Below, piece after piece: positions 1-11,503 of a stretch of 64,000 nucleotides of DNA. The stretch's first letter is position 1. Each line of letters opens with the position of its first letter. The position numbers were made by a program, and so were the translations under genes. Location of the stretch: NCBI RefSeq assembly GCF_000003855.2, contig NW_003101671.1, positions 655,817 to 719,816 on the forward strand. Reading direction: 5' to 3'. The notes beneath the pieces were generated by a model, which worked only from the letters and a program-made list of their open reading frames with translations, was not told the origin of the DNA and did no database searches. The stretch is from Blastomyces gilchristii SLH14081. Its lineage: Eukaryota; Ascomycota; Eurotiomycetes; Onygenales; Ajellomycetaceae.

Positions 1-2700
1 AAGAACTTCAATTCTGTGTAAACTACTGAGATCTGAACAGATTGATAAAGAAAGATCAATATTTCTTATCTCTTATCAATGAAATCCTAGCACAGATCAG
101 ATGAGCTCAATAGTTTATAAAGCTAGATATCATTGCTGCATTTCATAAGATTTGTATTACTAAAGAAGATAAATGACTTACAGCATTCTGAACATGTTAT
201 AACCTCTTTGAATAAATAGTTACACTTTTTGAACTGACTAATGCTCTCAGTATATTTCAGAAGTATATTAACTGAACACTCTGAGATTTTCTTGATAAGT
301 TTATATCTACTTATCTAGATGATATTCTCATCTTCACTGATGAATTCAGAAAAGAATATTAAGAATATATACAAAAAGTATTACAATAACTACAAGAAGC
401 AGAACTATTAATTGATATTAATAAGTATGATTTCAAAGTTAAGAGTACTAAATACTTAGATTTCATCATAGAAGTTGATAAGAAGATTCAAATAGATTCT
501 GAGAAGATCTCTGTCATTGTTGAATAAGAAGCTTCATATACTGTAAAAGATGTATAAAGCTTCATTGAATTTACTAACTTCTATCAGTGATTTATACAAA
601 ACTTCTCAGATATCATAAGATCACTTACAGATCTTACTAAGAAGAACTCAGTATTTCAATGATCAGTGAATGCTGAAGCTGCATTTATACAGATAAAGAA
701 GATATTCATTAATACTTCTCTGCTGATAATATTTAATTCTGATTATAAGATAGTTATTAAGACTGATTTCTCTGACTATGTGATAGAAGAAGTGATATTA
801 TAATATAATGATAAAGATGTTCTACAATCATATATCTTTATATCTAAGAAACTGAGTTTCACTGAATGTAATTATAAGATCTATGATAAGAAACTTCTCA
901 TAATTATACACTGTTTAGAAGAATGAAACTCTGAACTTCAAAGTATCTCTGAATTTGAGATAATCACAGATCATAAGAATCTCAAATACTTCATAACTAT
1001 TTATAAACTCACTGAATAACAGATGTGATGATCTGAGTTCTTAAGTCACTTTCATTTTATAATACACTATCATTCTGACAGTCAGAACTCAATGACAGAT
1101 GCTCTCTCATAACAAGAGTAAGATATATTATCTGATGTAACAGATACTTACTGAATGAATCAAGAGTACTGACTCTTAAATCTGAAGATACTAGTTGATC
1201 AAGATGAAACAGTTCATGATACTATACATGCTTCTTTAGTTAGAACTGCTATTAATATCTTCACTTTCTCTACACTGAATGAACTGTGATATACAGCAGC
1301 TCAGATGAATAAACTTCTTCAGACTCTTACTGAAGCAGTATATCAAGAAGCACTCTGATTTCCCTCAGAACTATGTATAAGAACTGGTATCTCAGAATGT
1401 TCAATCAATAATAATAACACTCTATGATTCTGTGAATGACACTGAGTCTCTCACTTCAAACTCTTACACACTCAGATAATACAAGAGATGCATGATTTAT
1501 ATATAATCAGTTATTCAGACTGTGAATAACTGTATAGAATGATCTTCTGAGAGTTCTACTAATCTGAGATATTAAACAGTATCATATACTTTATTTGAAA
1601 CTGCAATCACTGTTCTTCTGTTATCTCATGAAAGAACTGTAGAAAAGATCTATTAAAATCACTCAATATCTCTAATAGAATCTGATAAGATATAGTAATT
1701 GACTTCACTATTAATCTATCTGAGAGTAAGAGTTGTAGAAACATTCTGATCATTGTAAATTAACTGAGTAAAGATATAATATTAAAATCTTGTGATAAGA
1801 TGAATACTGAACAAGTCACTGAAGCTTTTCTACAGAGCCTGTTCTATTGAATGCATGAATTACTGAGATCTATAGTATCAGATCAGAGCTGTCAATTCAT
1901 GAGCACTCTCTGAACAAGAATCTGTCAAGTTCTCAAGATTACACACTGTCTATCAACTGTCTATCACTCTGAGACTGATGATGTATCAGAACAGACAATT
2001 TAGACTGTAAAGAATTATCTCTATAAGTTCTGTAATTATTCATAAGATGGTTGATATAATCTTCTTCTATACACAGAGATCACTATCAATGATCAAGATG
2101 CTATTTTAACAGATATAAGCTCATTCTTTCTTACATATGAATATCACATGAAAGTGTTAAATCTTCTAGAGATCTCACAGTTCATATCAGACTCTTACAG
2201 TTCAATTCAGATCACTGACAATATAGTAATGAAGCTTCAAGATACTCATGATTGAGCAGAGGTCTTCATAACAACTGTGAAATAAGATCAAGAGAATCAA
2301 ATCAATGTTCACTAAGACTCTGCTGAACAATATAAGATAGAAGATCTGATATGATTGAATCTTAAGAATATACAAATCACATGTTCATCTCATATACTAG
2401 ATTACTGTCATATTAAGTATAAAGTGATAGAAGTTCTAGATAGTCATAACTACTGTCTTAACACATTATCAGAGATTCATAATATATTTCACATCAGCTT
2501 GCTCTGCTGCACTATCACTGATCTGTTTTCTTCTTAACTGACTTCTGACTGACAGTCATCAGACATCATAGAAGAAGATAATGAGCTCAAGTGAGAGATT
2601 GAGAATATTCTTGATAAGAGACCCCGCAGCTGCAGCTGATAATATCTCATGAAATGAGTTGACTATGATTAACTGATCTGAACTCTGAGTTCTGTGTTAT
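1..2700 (+). mobile_element. Gypsy chromovirus pol remnant 1 (RIP-degraded, cut by window edge)
   Basis: Degenerate polyprotein of a Ty3/Gypsy LTR retrotransposon, readable only across many stops. It enters the window inside reverse transcriptase; the catalytic YLDDILIF box is at about 312-335. RNase H follows (KTDFSDY at about 753-775, ITDHKNLKYF near 965-990), then integrase (about 1,480-2,000). A GPY/F-like segment ending in IFHISLL is in the open stretch 2,355-2,537, and a chromodomain (EIENILDKR, then YLMKW) is at about 2,580-2,690, which makes it a chromovirus. Former TGG Trp codons read TGA throughout, as expected after G-to-A RIP transitions. The element cannot be functional. Domain order is directly readable; exact ends are not. 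Confidence 0.85.
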
Positions 2701-3089
2701 CTGAAATAGTGACTCTTGACTGATGAGAACTGCTTCTGAAAGAAGGGAGCTAATATGACAGACTGCATCTGATCAATTATATAGACTATTCTGTTACACT
2801 TCATAGATTCTTCTATTTCACTATTGAATATGTACACTCTGATTCTCAGCCATTCTCAATTACCGATTCTCAGCTGTCATAAATACATATAGATTCTTCC
2901 GCCCCGGAGCTTCACTGTGTATGCCATCACATACATGTATAGATATTCATCTCAATCACTGATTTCTACACTTTCTCTTTCTTTTCCTTCTTTAATGTTT
3001 TTCTCTTTGTTATATAAGACCTATCAATATTATATCAATCTATTCGGCGTAGGCCTCTTATAAAAACAATTCTCTCATTGACTGAATTA
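2701..3089. other. 3' flank of Gypsy remnant 1, possible LTR remains
   Basis: No coding signal. The stretch has a little more GC than its surroundings, with isolated CCGC/CAGCTG patches near 2,623-2,640 and a CGGCG patch at about 3,044. It ends just before the reading frame of the next Gypsy element. It may hold the 3' LTR of remnant 1, but I found no matching 5' LTR because the element is cut by the window edge. Confidence 0.3.
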
Positions 3090-6000
3090 CTTAGATATGA
3101 TGATACTGTCTCACTGATGAAGAGACAGTGATAGAGAAATCTGAAGAGTTTCATCAGAAGAATCTTGAGAAAAAGATAGAGTTGATATGCTGTGTAACAG
3201 ATGATTGAGACTTGAGAACAGATGAAGAAGTTATCACTCTCACTGCAAGATTAGCAGCAGTATTCATCATTGAAGACAGATGTACATAATATCTCTTTAC
3301 AGATTATAAGAATGTCTTTTTGAAAAGAGAAGCAGTGAAGTTTTCTGATATTAAGATATAATATAAGATTTATCTTGAAGATGATGTAACAGCACTGTAC
3401 AGATCTCTTTATAACTTATCTGTAAAGAAATTGAATATTCTGCATAAATATCTTAAAGAAGTGCAATCAAAGAACTGAATATACTTATCAAAGAGTCTGA
3501 CAGAGATGTCTATACTCTTTATACTCAAGAAGAATGATAGGCTATATCTATGCATAGACTATAGAGGCCTCAATAAGATGACAGTTAAGAATTACTATTT
3601 ATTATCATTGATTGATGAGATAATTGATCAATTATCTGAAGCAAAGATATTCTCAAAGATTAATATATAAGACATCTATCATAGAATCAGAATTAATGAA
3701 GATGACATTTGAAAAATGACTTTTTGTATCAAGTACAGCAATTTTAAATATCTTGTTTTATCTTTTGATCTTTGTAATGCTTCAGCCATCTTTCAGATCT
3801 ATATAAATGAGGCACTGCAGAGTCTTGTCAATATCTCCTGCATAGTATATCTGAATGACATTCTAATCTTCTCAAAATCAGAGAAGAAACATGATACTCA
3901 TGTTCAAGAAGTGTTGAGTTGCTTAAGACAGTATCAACTCTATGTAAACACTGAAAAATACTTGTTCTACATACAGAAGATTGATTTCTTAGATTATATT
4001 ATTGAGATGAATGGCATTTCAATGAACAGAAGCTGAGTCTTCATCATTGAGAACTAGCTAATGCTGTGAATATACTGTGAGATACAGATGTTTCTAGAAT
4101 TTGTGAATTTCTACAGATGATTCATCTATACATATTCACAGATTACTGCTCTTCTTACAGATCTGTTAAAGAGAAGTGTGAAAGACAGAAAAATGAAACT
4201 GTTTATTCTCACTCAAGACACTGCACAGATGTTTGCAGAATTGAAACAAGCTTTTGCAGATATTACAATACTGAATCACTTTAACTCTGACTTACTCAGT
4301 TAGTGTGAGACTGATGCATTCAGAAATGAGATCTGTAAAATCTTTTCACAGTTGATACTGAAGATCTTTCAATATTGAAAGAATCAGAGAATAATCACTT
4401 CTGAGAATACAGATAATGAATTATCTATGAGAGAAGACTTTTTCACAGAGTCTATAAGATATTATGAATAAAGATCAGTGATCTTCTTCTTCAAGAAGTT
4501 ATTACTTATGCAGAGAAGATATGATACTCATAATCAGAAGATGTTAATAATTATCAAATTCTTTAAGATCTGATAACATTATCTTCAGAGTAGTAAGTAC
4601 TCAGTGCAAGTTCTCACTGATCATGCAAATCTGCATTACTTCTTGATAACAAAGAGCTTAACAGAACATCAAGTCAGATGAGCAGAGCTGCTTTCAGAGT
4701 ATGATTTCTATATCTGATACTGTTCAGATCAGCTTAATCTTGCTGATACACTGTCTAGATGATCTGATTATAATATTGTTAATACAGAGAGAAATTCTAT
4801 AAAAGAATCTCTGTCATCACTATAGAAGAAGCTGACTGCAGAGAGTTGAGATACTCTGAAGCTCAGAAACAGCATCAGTAAGACAGCTATATGACTCAGT
4901 ATAGAAGATGAAAGAAAACCCAGGTCTCTGCAGAAGACTGACACTGAAGATCATGAGCTTCTCATATTATATCTTACAATTATTAAATTGATAAAGAATA
5001 AAACAGTCTACAATCTTTCAATCTGACTACTTTTAAAATTTATTAATAAGTTACAGAAGAAGAATGTCTCTACTGCAGCTTGAATTCAGAAGTTGAAGAA
5101 GAAAGAATTCAGTTTAAACTTGAAAGAGACAGACTCTGAGTGAGACAGTACTGCTAAGAAATCAAGTTGCTGATAACTAGAAGAATGTGAACTTCTACTG
5201 TTAAATAATTCAGTCTTCATCTCTCATAGCAGAACAGTGTGTCAGAAGTTATTGAGAATTTATCATAATAATTCTCATACAGAGCACTTCAGATTAGAGA
5301 AGACTGAGAAGCTTCTAAAATATAAATATATTTAAAATAAGCTCTGAACAGATGTCAAAGAGTATATTAAGACTTATAATATCTGTCAAAGAATAAAGAT
5401 TCTGCAGTATAAGTAATACAGTGAGTTAATATCACTGCCTGTTTTAAAGAACTCATGACAGAATCTATTGATGAATTTCATAGTTAATCTGTCAAAGTTG
5501 ATAAGAATCAAAGAATATGACTCAATTTTGATTATTATTAACTGCTTTACAAAGATAATCAGATATATCTCTACTTATAAAAAGATTAAAGCCTCTGAAT
5601 TAACTGACCTGTTTTTAGATATCATTATTCATAATCATGATGCTCTGAAATTATTGATAATGAATTGAGAATCTCTCTTCATCAGTAAATACTGATCAGC
5701 TTTTTACTATCATCTTATAATAAGATATCTTCTCAGTACTGCATTTTATTCACAGACAGATGATCAGACTGAACATCAGAATCAGACACTAGAACAGTAT
5801 CTTTGAGTATTCTATTTGTATTATTAGAATAATTGACTTAAATATCTTCTAATTACTGAATTCATATATAATAATATAAAGAATACAATCTTAAAGATAT
5901 CTTCTTTCTATACTTATTATAAATATAATTCTTTGTTACTCAGTGACATCACAGACAATGTTTTAAAGAGAAGAATAAACAGTCAGAATATTAAATAGAT

Positions 6001-6560
6001 ACAGAGAACAGAGTATCTCTCAGTGTCAGAAGTAAAAGTGAGATTGAAACTTTTGAATAAAATTCATGAGAAGACAGTGAAAAGTATTTATTATGCTCAG
6101 AAGCAGTAGATGAAATACTATAATTAAAAATATCTTTCAATGAAGTTCTTGATAAAGAATTAAGTACTACTTTCAGTAAAGAATATTAAGATAATAAGAC
6201 TGTGTAAGAAGCTTAGTAAGCAGTGACTAGAATCTTTCTCAGTAACAAGAGTGATAAGTAAGCAGATATATGAGTTAAAATTACTCACAGAATTGAAATT
6301 AATTTATTCTATTTTTCATATTTTCTATTTAAAGCTCTATAAGTAATATCTCAGAATAAAGCTGTCTTGATCAGATGATATTAAGATTGAGAACAATACT
6401 GAATATCTTATGAAGAAAATATTGAATAAGTGAATATATTACAGCAAGCTTCAATATCTTGTGAAATGAAAAGATTATTTATTATCAGAGAATTCATAAG
6501 AACTGCTTGAGCATTTGAAAAATGCTGAGAAAGAGATTACAAGCTATGAGACAGCTAGTA
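3090..6560 (+). mobile_element. Gypsy chromovirus remnant 2 (protease/RT to chromodomain)
   Basis: Second RIP-degraded Ty3/Gypsy polyprotein, distinct in sequence from remnant 1. Reverse transcriptase starts around 3,470 (LFILKKNDRLYLCIDYRGLNK at about 3,518-3,580) and its longest open piece is 3,716-4,036. The active-site box reads YLNDILIF instead of YLDDILIF (Asn codon at 3,854), a GAT-to-AAT change that removes a catalytic Asp. RNase H lies at about 4,300-4,760. The integrase H2C2 finger is at about 5,260-5,400 and the integrase core includes the open stretch 5,468-5,668. A chromodomain at about 6,390-6,550 (YLVKW-type core followed by W/E-rich WEPxxHL-like residues) closes the element. 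Multiple stops make it inactive. Confidence 0.85.
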
Positions 6561-7654
6561 GAGACTGCTCTGTTATATATCAGAGATGTTGAATAAGAAA
6601 TACTGCTTAAGACTTCTTATTTTTTTCAAAGAATTTTTTAGAGATGATCTTACAGTGATAAGCTGATATCTTATAAGCTCTGTAGCACTCTTCTTCTATT
6701 TTCTCTCAAAGGATTTTTTAGAAGTTTAATAAGACTACATAAGTATATAAAATTTCTGAAGCAGTTAATAAGAAAAGAAAGAAATATTTGAAATTAATAA
6801 AGATTAATATTATTGATCTGTGAGCTGCTGCTATTCTAATAGAGCTGCAGCCTGCTGAAAAAGTAAAAAGAGAAATCAGAGTCTACTCATCAATAATCAC
6901 ATTCTCATGAAACTCATTCTTCACTATTGAAGTCTCTGATATCAGCATCTTTGTCTGCTGAGAAAGTTAGTACTGTGATGCTGCAGAAGAGCATACTGTA
7001 GAAGAGTATAAGAGATACTTAAAGTATCAACTTATCAATTTATAAAGTATCTCAGTTATCTACTTCAATTGAAGTAAGATTCTCTTCAATCAGTGATTGA
7101 TCTTCACAGTACTTTCAACAGCAGTATCAGCTGACTTCTTCTTGAAGTTAGTTATTCTGAGATGTTTTTTCATCTTGAAGACTCATACTTTCATCTTCTT
7201 TTATAGATAAGTAAGAGAGATCTTCTCAGCCTTAATGAAATCTATCAATACTTAAAGCTCTGAGACTCTCACTCTGTACTGCTTAAGTATCTGAGATTCT
7301 TATCAGAGCTGATATAACATCTTTCTGTGAGATAATACTTGTAGAGAGACAGAAGTTGTTGTTACAGATGTAATAGAAATAATAGAAGTGAGAGAAGAAG
7401 TAGATATATAAAATCTCTCTCTTCTTCAGCTGCTTAGTATAGTGCAGATAAGTAGCAGTGCTGATCAGAGACTGCACTGAAGCCTTCTCACAGAAAGAAG
7501 ATAAAGAAACTGCAGAACTCTGCAAACTCAACTCAGCAGTATTCTGAGCAGGGCTCAGATATGTCATGAGAGAGAAACTACAGATTGAGCTTCTCAGAGT
7601 CACTGTTTCTGAAATCAAGCTCTCTTCAGATTTCTCTTCAAATGATCACATGAG
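6561..7654. other. Unrecognised AT-rich RIP-affected sequence
   Basis: Downstream of the chromodomain there is no domain I recognise. A 111-codon open stretch runs on the minus strand at 7,283-7,618, but its Ser/Thr-rich product resembles nothing I know and codon use is that of RIP-affected DNA. This sequence was originally continuous with the block beginning at 10,241, because the intervening LINE copy is bounded by a target-site duplication. Confidence 0.4.
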
Positions 7655-7667
7655 ATCATACATCATT
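7655..7667. repeat. Target-site duplication, left copy (LINE copy 1)
   Basis: ATCATACATCATT here is repeated exactly at 10,228-10,240, directly after the LINE 3' tail. The LINE homology begins at 7,667/7,668, so the 13-bp repeat brackets a 2.56-kb insertion as expected for target-primed reverse transcription. Confidence 0.85.
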
Positions 7668-7689
7668 TCAAATAGCAAAGCATGAGGGT

Positions 7690-8205
7690 CTGGTCTCAAC
7701 TGCAGTTTTTATTGATATAAAAGGAGCATTTGATCATGTTTCAAAGTCAAAGTTAATTCAGACATTGAAGATATTAAAACTGCCACTTTCTCTAATAAAA
7801 TGGGTTAACTGTTTTATGTCTAAAAGAATTATACAACTCTTCTTTGATGGAATGAAACAAGACAAGACTGAGATAAAAATAGAAGTACCACAGAGATCTT
7901 CAATCTCACCCATTTTATTTGCAATATACACTGCATATCTATTCAAAAATAGAAATATGAGAATAGTGCGATCTCCAATTTATGTGGATGATATTGGTCT
8001 AGTCTACAGCTCAAAAACTATCAAAGAGAATTTGAAAGTAATTGAAGAAGCTGCAAAGAAAATCTTTGTTAGAGCAGATATCAATCAAATTCAATTTGAT
8101 ATGAATAAAACTGAGTTAATTCATTTCTTTCCTAGATTCAATGAGAAAGAACTATCTCTAACTCTTTTAAATAGAGAGATTAAACCCAGTGTAAATGTCA
8201 AATGA
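7690..8205 (+). pseudogene. LINE reverse transcriptase fragment (copy 1)
   Basis: Reads as the central and C-terminal RT palm: an FIDIKGAFDHV block at about 7,710, a PQRSSISPILF block at about 7,890, and the catalytic YVDD box at 7,981-7,992, still intact here. The frame starts without its own initiation codon because the element is 5'-truncated. It is interrupted at 8,203 by TGA where the family has Trp. An open continuation with RT thumb-like residues is at 8,449-8,652. It is not expected to make an active enzyme. Confidence 0.85.
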
Positions 8206-8862
8206 TTAGAAGTATGGTTAAACTCCAAGTTGAATTTTAAATATCACATTCAACAAAGAACTGTCAAGGCAGAAAGACTATTGAACAACATAATCAGACT
8301 ATCAAATACAGAGAGGGGTCTATTCTTCCAGGCTATGAGACAGTTATATATAGCCTGTATTACATCAGTAGCTGATTATGGAGTTCAAGTTTGATGAAAT
8401 AATCAAGGGAATTTCACTGAACTCTTTCAAAGTCTGCAAAACAGAGCCTTGAGAAGAATTCTGGGAGCATTCAAATCATCTCCTATTAAAGCAATGGAAA
8501 TTGAAGCTTCAATTCCTCCTTCTGCTATTAGATTTGAAAAGGCCTGTATGAACTATGCTCTGAGAGTTGTAAAGATGAGCTCAAATTATATAATCAGAGA
8601 AAGAGTCTCTTCTTCATTTCCATCAATTAACTCTGGAAATGAACTGGATTGAAATAGATTTCTTGATTGAAATGAAAATAATTCTTCAAAGAAAATGCCT
8701 TCTCAACTGTACAGACTATGCTCTCTGATTAAAAATCAATTTTCTTCTTTAAATGTTGAAAAAGTTGATCATGAGAAGTTATCTCTCTGAAGAGAAAAGC
8801 TTGAATCTCTTATAGACTTATAAATAAGTGAACTATCAAAAGAGAAAGAATATGAACAGCAT

Positions 8863-9402
8863 TTGAAGAGAATTTCTACAATCAATATAAAAGACTCTAT
8901 TCTGATTTATTCAGATGGCTCAAAAAATGAGTACTTGAATAGATTAGACACAGGCATTGCTTATACTAAAGATAATATTAATTTTATCTCAGATTTCTGG
9001 AATCTAGGCTCTGAATGTGAAGTCTTTGATGCTGAACTATTTGCAATAGTGAAAGCTTTCAAACTCATTGAAATAAAATCTCATAAAAGAGGAAATTGTT
9101 TGAAAGAGGCATGGATATTCTCTGATAGTCAAGCTGCTTTAAAAAGACTTAGAAATAGTCAGATTCATAATGATTAAATGAATCTTGAACTGATCTTAAA
9201 CTCTGTTTTAAAAATTCAAAAGAGAAGAATATCAAAGCTGATAATTCATCTGCACTGGGTTCCTGCTCATATGAATATTCATGACAATGAATTGACTGAT
9301 TCAGCTGCAAAAAAGGGTGCAGAATTAAGCAGATCTATTCAAAAAATTGTGTCCTGGTCTTTTATAAAGAGAAAAATAAAAGAATCTTGTTTAGACAAGT
9401 GA
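8863..9402 (+). pseudogene. LINE RNase H domain (copy 1)
   Basis: RNase H of the LINE ORF2. The four catalytic positions are visible: D in the IYSDGSK block (about 8,905), E in AELFAI (about 9,033), D in FSDSQAAL (about 9,120-9,140) and the D in the LTDSAAK block (about 9,295-9,310) after a WVPAHMNIHDNE motif. A TAA stop at 9,175-9,177 splits the frame; the same stop is at the matching position of copy 2 (29,187-29,189), so it may predate both insertions or be a shared RIP site. Confidence 0.88.
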
Positions 9403-10143
9403 AATGAAAGCTGGCAGAAACAAAAGAAGAGTATACATTATTCAAGATTTGAAACAAAACCCAAGTGGAAATCTTGTTCAATTAAATGTAAAAAGAAAAT
9501 ATTCTCATCTATAATACAGCTGAAACTAGGACATGGCTATTTCAAATCTTATATACAAAGATTTGATGATAGATTTGACTCAATAGAATGCTTATTCTGC
9601 AATACAAATGAGAATCCTGAGCATATTGTAATACACTGTGCATTATACAATAGTCTCAGAGCCAGATTAAAAGAGAAGTATGATCTAAATCAATTAAATA
9701 TGAGATTCTTATTCTCAACTGAGACAGGAATTAAATACTTAATAGACTTTCTATCAGAAACTCAAGCAGCTACAAGAAAATGGCTAAATTCAGAATTATC
9801 TGAATATGAAGAGGAGGAAATCAATCAGATATAGTCTGTTAAAACAGCTATACACTCTCTTTTAATAATTTGTTTTGTTATAGTCTCTCTTTACTTTATC
9901 TTTTTCTTTATCTTTTCCTTTCATTTTCTTTCTATCTATCTATTTAATGTGTCTATCTTTGAGACTGTGTTCTTTTTCTCTTTTCTTTTGTCATGATATT
10001 GTCAAATGATTTCAAAGTATCAAAAGATGTTAAAACACTGCAATTTGTAAACAGTTTTTGTATTCTGAGCTGGAATTTTCTGATTTTGCATATCTGAAAT
10101 TGATGAATGTATAATAGTTAACTTTACAGACATAGAAAAAACC

Positions 10144-10163
10144 CTGAGAACTAAAGTTCTCAG
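10144..10163 (+). repeat. 3'-terminal hairpin of LINE copy 1
   Basis: Perfect 9-bp inverted repeat CTGAGAACT / AGTTCTCAG with an AA loop, about 60 bp before the tail. LINE copy 2 has the same stem with an AAA loop at 30,138-30,158. Loop length differs while the stem stays perfect, which is compatible with a structural role in 3'-end recognition by the element's reverse transcriptase. Confidence 0.75.
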
Positions 10164-10204
10164 GTAGATGTCATAGTCTCTGACTGCATACATCTATAAT
10201 TGAA

Positions 10205-10229
10205 GAATAATAATAATAATAATAATAAT
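10205..10229 (+). repeat. TAA-type microsatellite tail of LINE copy 1
   Basis: The 3' end of the element is (ATA/TAA)n directly after ATAATTGAAG. Simple-repeat tails instead of poly(A) are typical of I/Tad-type LINEs. The right copy of the 13-bp target-site duplication follows at once. Confidence 0.85.
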
Positions 10230-10240
10230 CATACATCATT
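10228..10240. repeat. Target-site duplication, right copy (LINE copy 1)
   Basis: Exact second copy of ATCATACATCATT seen at 7,655-7,667. Its first two bases could also belong to the tail repeat, so the minimal duplication is 11 bp. Confidence 0.85.
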
Positions 10241-11503
10241 ATGTTGACTGAAAGGAAGAGTAGTGTTACAACAGTGATAAGAGAGGCAGAGAAAGAACTG
10301 AACATAGATAAACTGACTGACAGAAGAAATGACATCTCACTGCAAGATACAGTGACTACTATCACAGTCACAAAAGAAGCAGAAGAAGAAGAAGAAGAAG
10401 ATATGACAATGAAAGCAGTGCTTTCATGACTCAGTGATATCACTGTCTCTACCTTTAACCTGGCTTTCTTAATGATCATGGAGGCCGCAGCTGCATCATG
10501 AAGATGTTTATTACTTACTAGAAAATGTCAGAATAAGTCTCTTATTATCTCTCAAGAATGATGCTCCCATGCACTCACTATTACAGATGAGAGAAGAGAA
10601 GAAAAATGTGTTACAGAGAGAGAAGAATCTTTTCAAAAAATTCTATCACTACTGTTAGCTTTGTCTCTAAAACACATCACTTTTGCAGAGAATTTTATAT
10701 ATAGAACAGAATATAATGAAAGATCTGTAAGTCACTTGTTAACTATGTTTTTTATATTTCAAATTGATATATAAGAAACTCACTTATCATGTGTTTGATT
10801 TGAATGAAGATGGGAAAAGAAAGATCTACACAGTCAGTAGAAAAACTCATCTATTTCTTTATACAGTATATATACTGTCAATCAGTTGGCAACTGTTACT
10901 ATATAACAAAGATAATTTCTAATTCAGTAATTTTGAGAGTATCAGAACTATGCTCTTAAAGAAGAGAATATTGTTATGTCTCTGACTGTATCAAGACTCT
11001 GCTGCAGTTTCACACAGCTCATTACTTTTATACAGATGATTTCATTCTATCTAAACCAGTTTTCAATCACTCTATAACATCATTCAGATATATCATAGAA
11101 AGATCTAATTAATGAATATGAGAATCTCACTTCTATATAAGGTCAGCAGATTACTTTTCCTTAATAGTAAGATATCACTGAGATATCACTTCAGCTATTC
11201 TCACTCATGAAATGAGAGAAGAGTATTCACTCATTATCTATATAGAATAGCTAGATGCTGGCTTCTTATTAAAGAAGTCAGTGATTCATTTTTTTCTTCT
11301 ACTAGAATATATATAAGAGTTACTGCGTGTCTTATACAATCTTCTTAGTATACTAAGTATCATATCTGTGATATTCTTGCAATAACTCTGTAGCCTACAA
11401 GCTCGCTATTTAAGCAAGATAGTCAAGCTCACTCATACAGCTTCTCAAACAACTACCTCTATGTGACACTGCTGACTAGCCACCGCTTCGGTTCCGCCAT
11501 GTT
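10241..11503. other. Unrecognised block with a possible LTR fragment
   Basis: Continuation of the sequence left of 7,655 before the LINE inserted. It has a short lysine/glutamate-rich open stretch at 10,241-10,429 (+) with no recognisable family. The segment at 11,395-11,503 keeps CG-containing sequence (CCACCGC, GGTTCCGCC) and ends TGTTACA against the broken Copia homology at 11,504. That is how an LTR terminus inserted into, or replacing, the Copia 3' region would look. No partner LTR was found. Confidence 0.35.

Larger units (their letters stand above)
7668..10227 (+). mobile_element. Tad-like non-LTR retrotransposon, copy 1 (5'-truncated)
   Basis: LINE starting inside the reverse transcriptase domain and running through the element's 3' end. 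It is closely similar to 27,677-30,220 (the full-length copy), which has extra G-to-A and C-to-T changes. The order is RT (7,690-8,650), RNase H (8,863-9,402), a C-terminal CCHC-type finger (CLFCNTNENPEHIVIHC near 9,590-9,645), stop at 9,832-9,834, 3' UTR, a hairpin and a TAA-repeat tail. Presence of RNase H after RT and a terminal CCHC knuckle fits the Tad/I-type groups. It is less RIP-mutated than copy 2 but still has internal TGA stops at Trp positions. Confidence 0.92.

Noticed and set aside
10241..10429. Short Lys/Glu-rich open frame after the LINE
   Set aside because: It begins at the target-site duplication, so it was interrupted by the insertion, and no homology is recognisable.
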